Origin: Methanosarcinales archaeon
Lineage (GTDB): Archaea > Halobacteriota > Syntropharchaeia > Alkanophagales > Methanospirareceae
DNA length: 6,188 nucleotides
Direction of reading: 5' to 3'
Assembly: GCA_009618475.1 (NCBI GenBank)
Contig: WJOV01000050.1
Coordinates: forward strand, 1-6,188
The notes under the pieces were generated by a model. The model saw only the letters and a program-made list of their open reading frames with translations, was not told the origin of the DNA and searched no databases. Positions 5,547 to 6,188 of this stretch are shown in pieces. How positions within the stretch are numbered: the first letter of the stretch is position 1; each line of letters starts with the position of its first letter. The translations under genes were made by a program, and so were the position numbers.

Positions 5547-6038
5547 TTAAACCGATGAGATAACCATGATGCCCTTTTTGTTCGCCGTGCGTTCCAATAT
5601 ATTCAAAGCTTCTTTCAGTTCTTCTTTCCCTATTGCGGATAGCGTAACCGAAGCAGAGGATTTCTTATCCACGCCGGGCATGGAAAGAGAAAGCTCCACC
5701 ACTTCCGCAAATCCCGTGCTGTCTATACTATCTATCGTCTCTCTTATGTCGGTATGCACTATATGCCCGATTAGCAAAACAACTATTGATTCCTTCAGTC
5801 GCTCTTTCCCTATTCTTACCACGTTCACGCCTCGTGCCTTTAACGTTTCCACCAATCTGTCCAATCTCCGTTCCTCAATCTCAAGTACCAGTTGAATCGG
5901 TATCCGTCCTGAAGGCGTCTTTTTATCTCGCTGATGCAGCACACTGCGGAGATTACCCCCAAAATCCGATACGGGCTTCAATGCGAGCACTAACTGACCC
6001 GGTATGTCTTTTAACTCGATGTCCATGGATATTTTCAT
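5547..6038 (-). CDS. ACT-domain protein, predicted allosteric regulator of homoserine dehydrogenase
   Basis: The 163-residue protein appears to carry two ACT-like domains: residues 1-78, beginning MDIELKDIPGQLVLALKPVSDFGGN (the PGQL and GGN turns are typical of the ligand-binding loop), and about 84-162, with SIVVLLIGHIV, a helix at 97-107 and a final helix and strand ending KKGIMVISSV. ACT domains bind amino acids. Archaeal proteins of this type (COG2061 family, as I recall) are found beside a homoserine dehydrogenase that lacks its own ACT domain, and are predicted to supply feedback control in trans, perhaps by threonine or methionine. That arrangement is seen here, with the dehydrogenase 17 bases downstream. 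The ATG at 6038 follows aggtggtatcatc, a good GGTGG ribosome binding site. Family and context are strong; the ligand is inference. Confidence 0.88.
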   Translation of the reverse strand: MKISMDIELKDIPGQLVLALKPVSDFGGNLRSVLHQRDKKTPSGRIPIQLVLEIEERRLDRLVETLKARGVNVVRIGKERLKESIVVLLIGHIVHTDIRETIDSIDSTGFAEVVELSLSMPGVDKKSSASVTLSAIGKEELKEALNILERTANKKGIMVISSV

Positions 6039-6059
6039 GATGATACCACCTACCTCTGT

Positions 6060-6188
6060 TTATGGTAAATAATAAAATAAATGGTAAGGTAATATTAAAA
6101 GAGTTATGATGAGCAGCACCACAAAAATTCTATCTCGAAAGAGTCCAAAGGGTGCATTACCGTGTAGGTCCCCAGGCAGAATGTAGGT
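6060..6188 (-). CDS. Possible 3' end of an upstream gene, hydrophobic C-terminus, partial
   Basis: A minus-strand frame is open from the window edge through 42 codons to TAA at 6060-6062, 21 bases before the ACT gene. It begins TYILPGDLHGNAPFGLFRDR and continues into about 20 mostly hydrophobic residues that would make a C-terminal membrane segment. An open frame of this length in A/T-rich DNA is expected fairly often by chance, and it overlaps the likely promoter of the ACT gene, so it may be spurious. On the opposite strand a 26-codon frame (6106-6186) is equally unconvincing. No product can be named. Confidence 0.2.
   Translation of the reverse strand, partial: TYILPGDLHGNAPFGLFRDRIFVVLLIITLLILPYHLFYYLP
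6062..6100 (-). promoter_or_regulatory. A/T-rich promoter region of the ACT-hom operon with a short direct repeat
   Basis: The minus strand carries ttattttatt (complement of 6071-6080), about 25 bases ahead of a likely transcription start near 6050, twelve bases before the ATG at 6038. Atggtaa occurs on the plus strand at 6062-6068 and again at 6081-6087, one copy on each side of the A/T box, a layout that could be an operator pair. A second A/T box, tttaatatta, lies at 6091-6100 on the minus strand. Only the sequences are seen; function is inferred. Confidence 0.35.

Noticed and set aside
4988..5563. Plus-strand open frame of 191 codons opposite homoserine dehydrogenase
   Set aside because: Antisense shadow of a strongly conserved enzyme; the translation has no recognisable domain.
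5566..5895. Plus-strand open frame opposite the ACT protein
   Set aside because: Serine-rich antisense translation with no ribosome binding site and no domain.

Overview
The window looks archaeal and is probably from a euryarchaeote related to methanogens or methane oxidisers; that placement is an inference from gene content. The signs are a Rad3/XPD-type helicase C-terminus, a replication-protein-A-like OB fold, TATA boxes at archaeal spacing, GGTGA or GGAGG ribosome binding sites, and an ACT-protein/homoserine-dehydrogenase pair in the archaeal arrangement. No tRNA, rRNA, CRISPR array or complete insertion sequence was found.

Layout. Positions 2-916 (+) hold the C-terminal part of an XPD/DinG-like helicase whose 5' end lies outside the window. 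A 144-base gap with a hairpin separates it from a convergent small gene of unknown function at 1061-1423 (-). A symmetrical TATA element near 1471-1480 lies between that gene and a (+) gene pair: an OB-like domain fused to a NYN/Zc3h12a-type ribonuclease domain (1518-2276), then an RPA-like OB-fold protein with a coiled-coil N-terminus and a very acidic tail (2347-3153). A 111-residue protein of unknown function follows (3250-3585) with its own promoter-like sequence. Next come a short coiled-coil gene remnant (3644-3745) and a VapBC-type toxin-antitoxin pair on (-) (3742-4397) that looks bacterial in origin. The right side is a metabolic operon on (-): an ACT-domain regulator (5547-6038) followed by homoserine dehydrogenase (4528-5529). 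The last 130 bases may hold the tail of a further (-) gene.

How the parts fit. The helicase, the NYN nuclease, the RPA-like protein and perhaps the small acidic-tailed protein form a plausible neighbourhood for single-stranded nucleic acid handling. The block from about 1430 to 3600 is much poorer in G+C than the helicase, the toxin-antitoxin pair or the homoserine genes, which suggests an accessory segment. The toxin-antitoxin pair and the adjoining gene remnant mark a site of recombination or gene decay. The ACT and homoserine dehydrogenase genes are ordinary housekeeping for threonine, methionine and isoleucine synthesis. The strongest candidate for something little described is the divergent set at 1061-3585; its role in repair, defence or mobile-element biology cannot be decided from the sequence alone.
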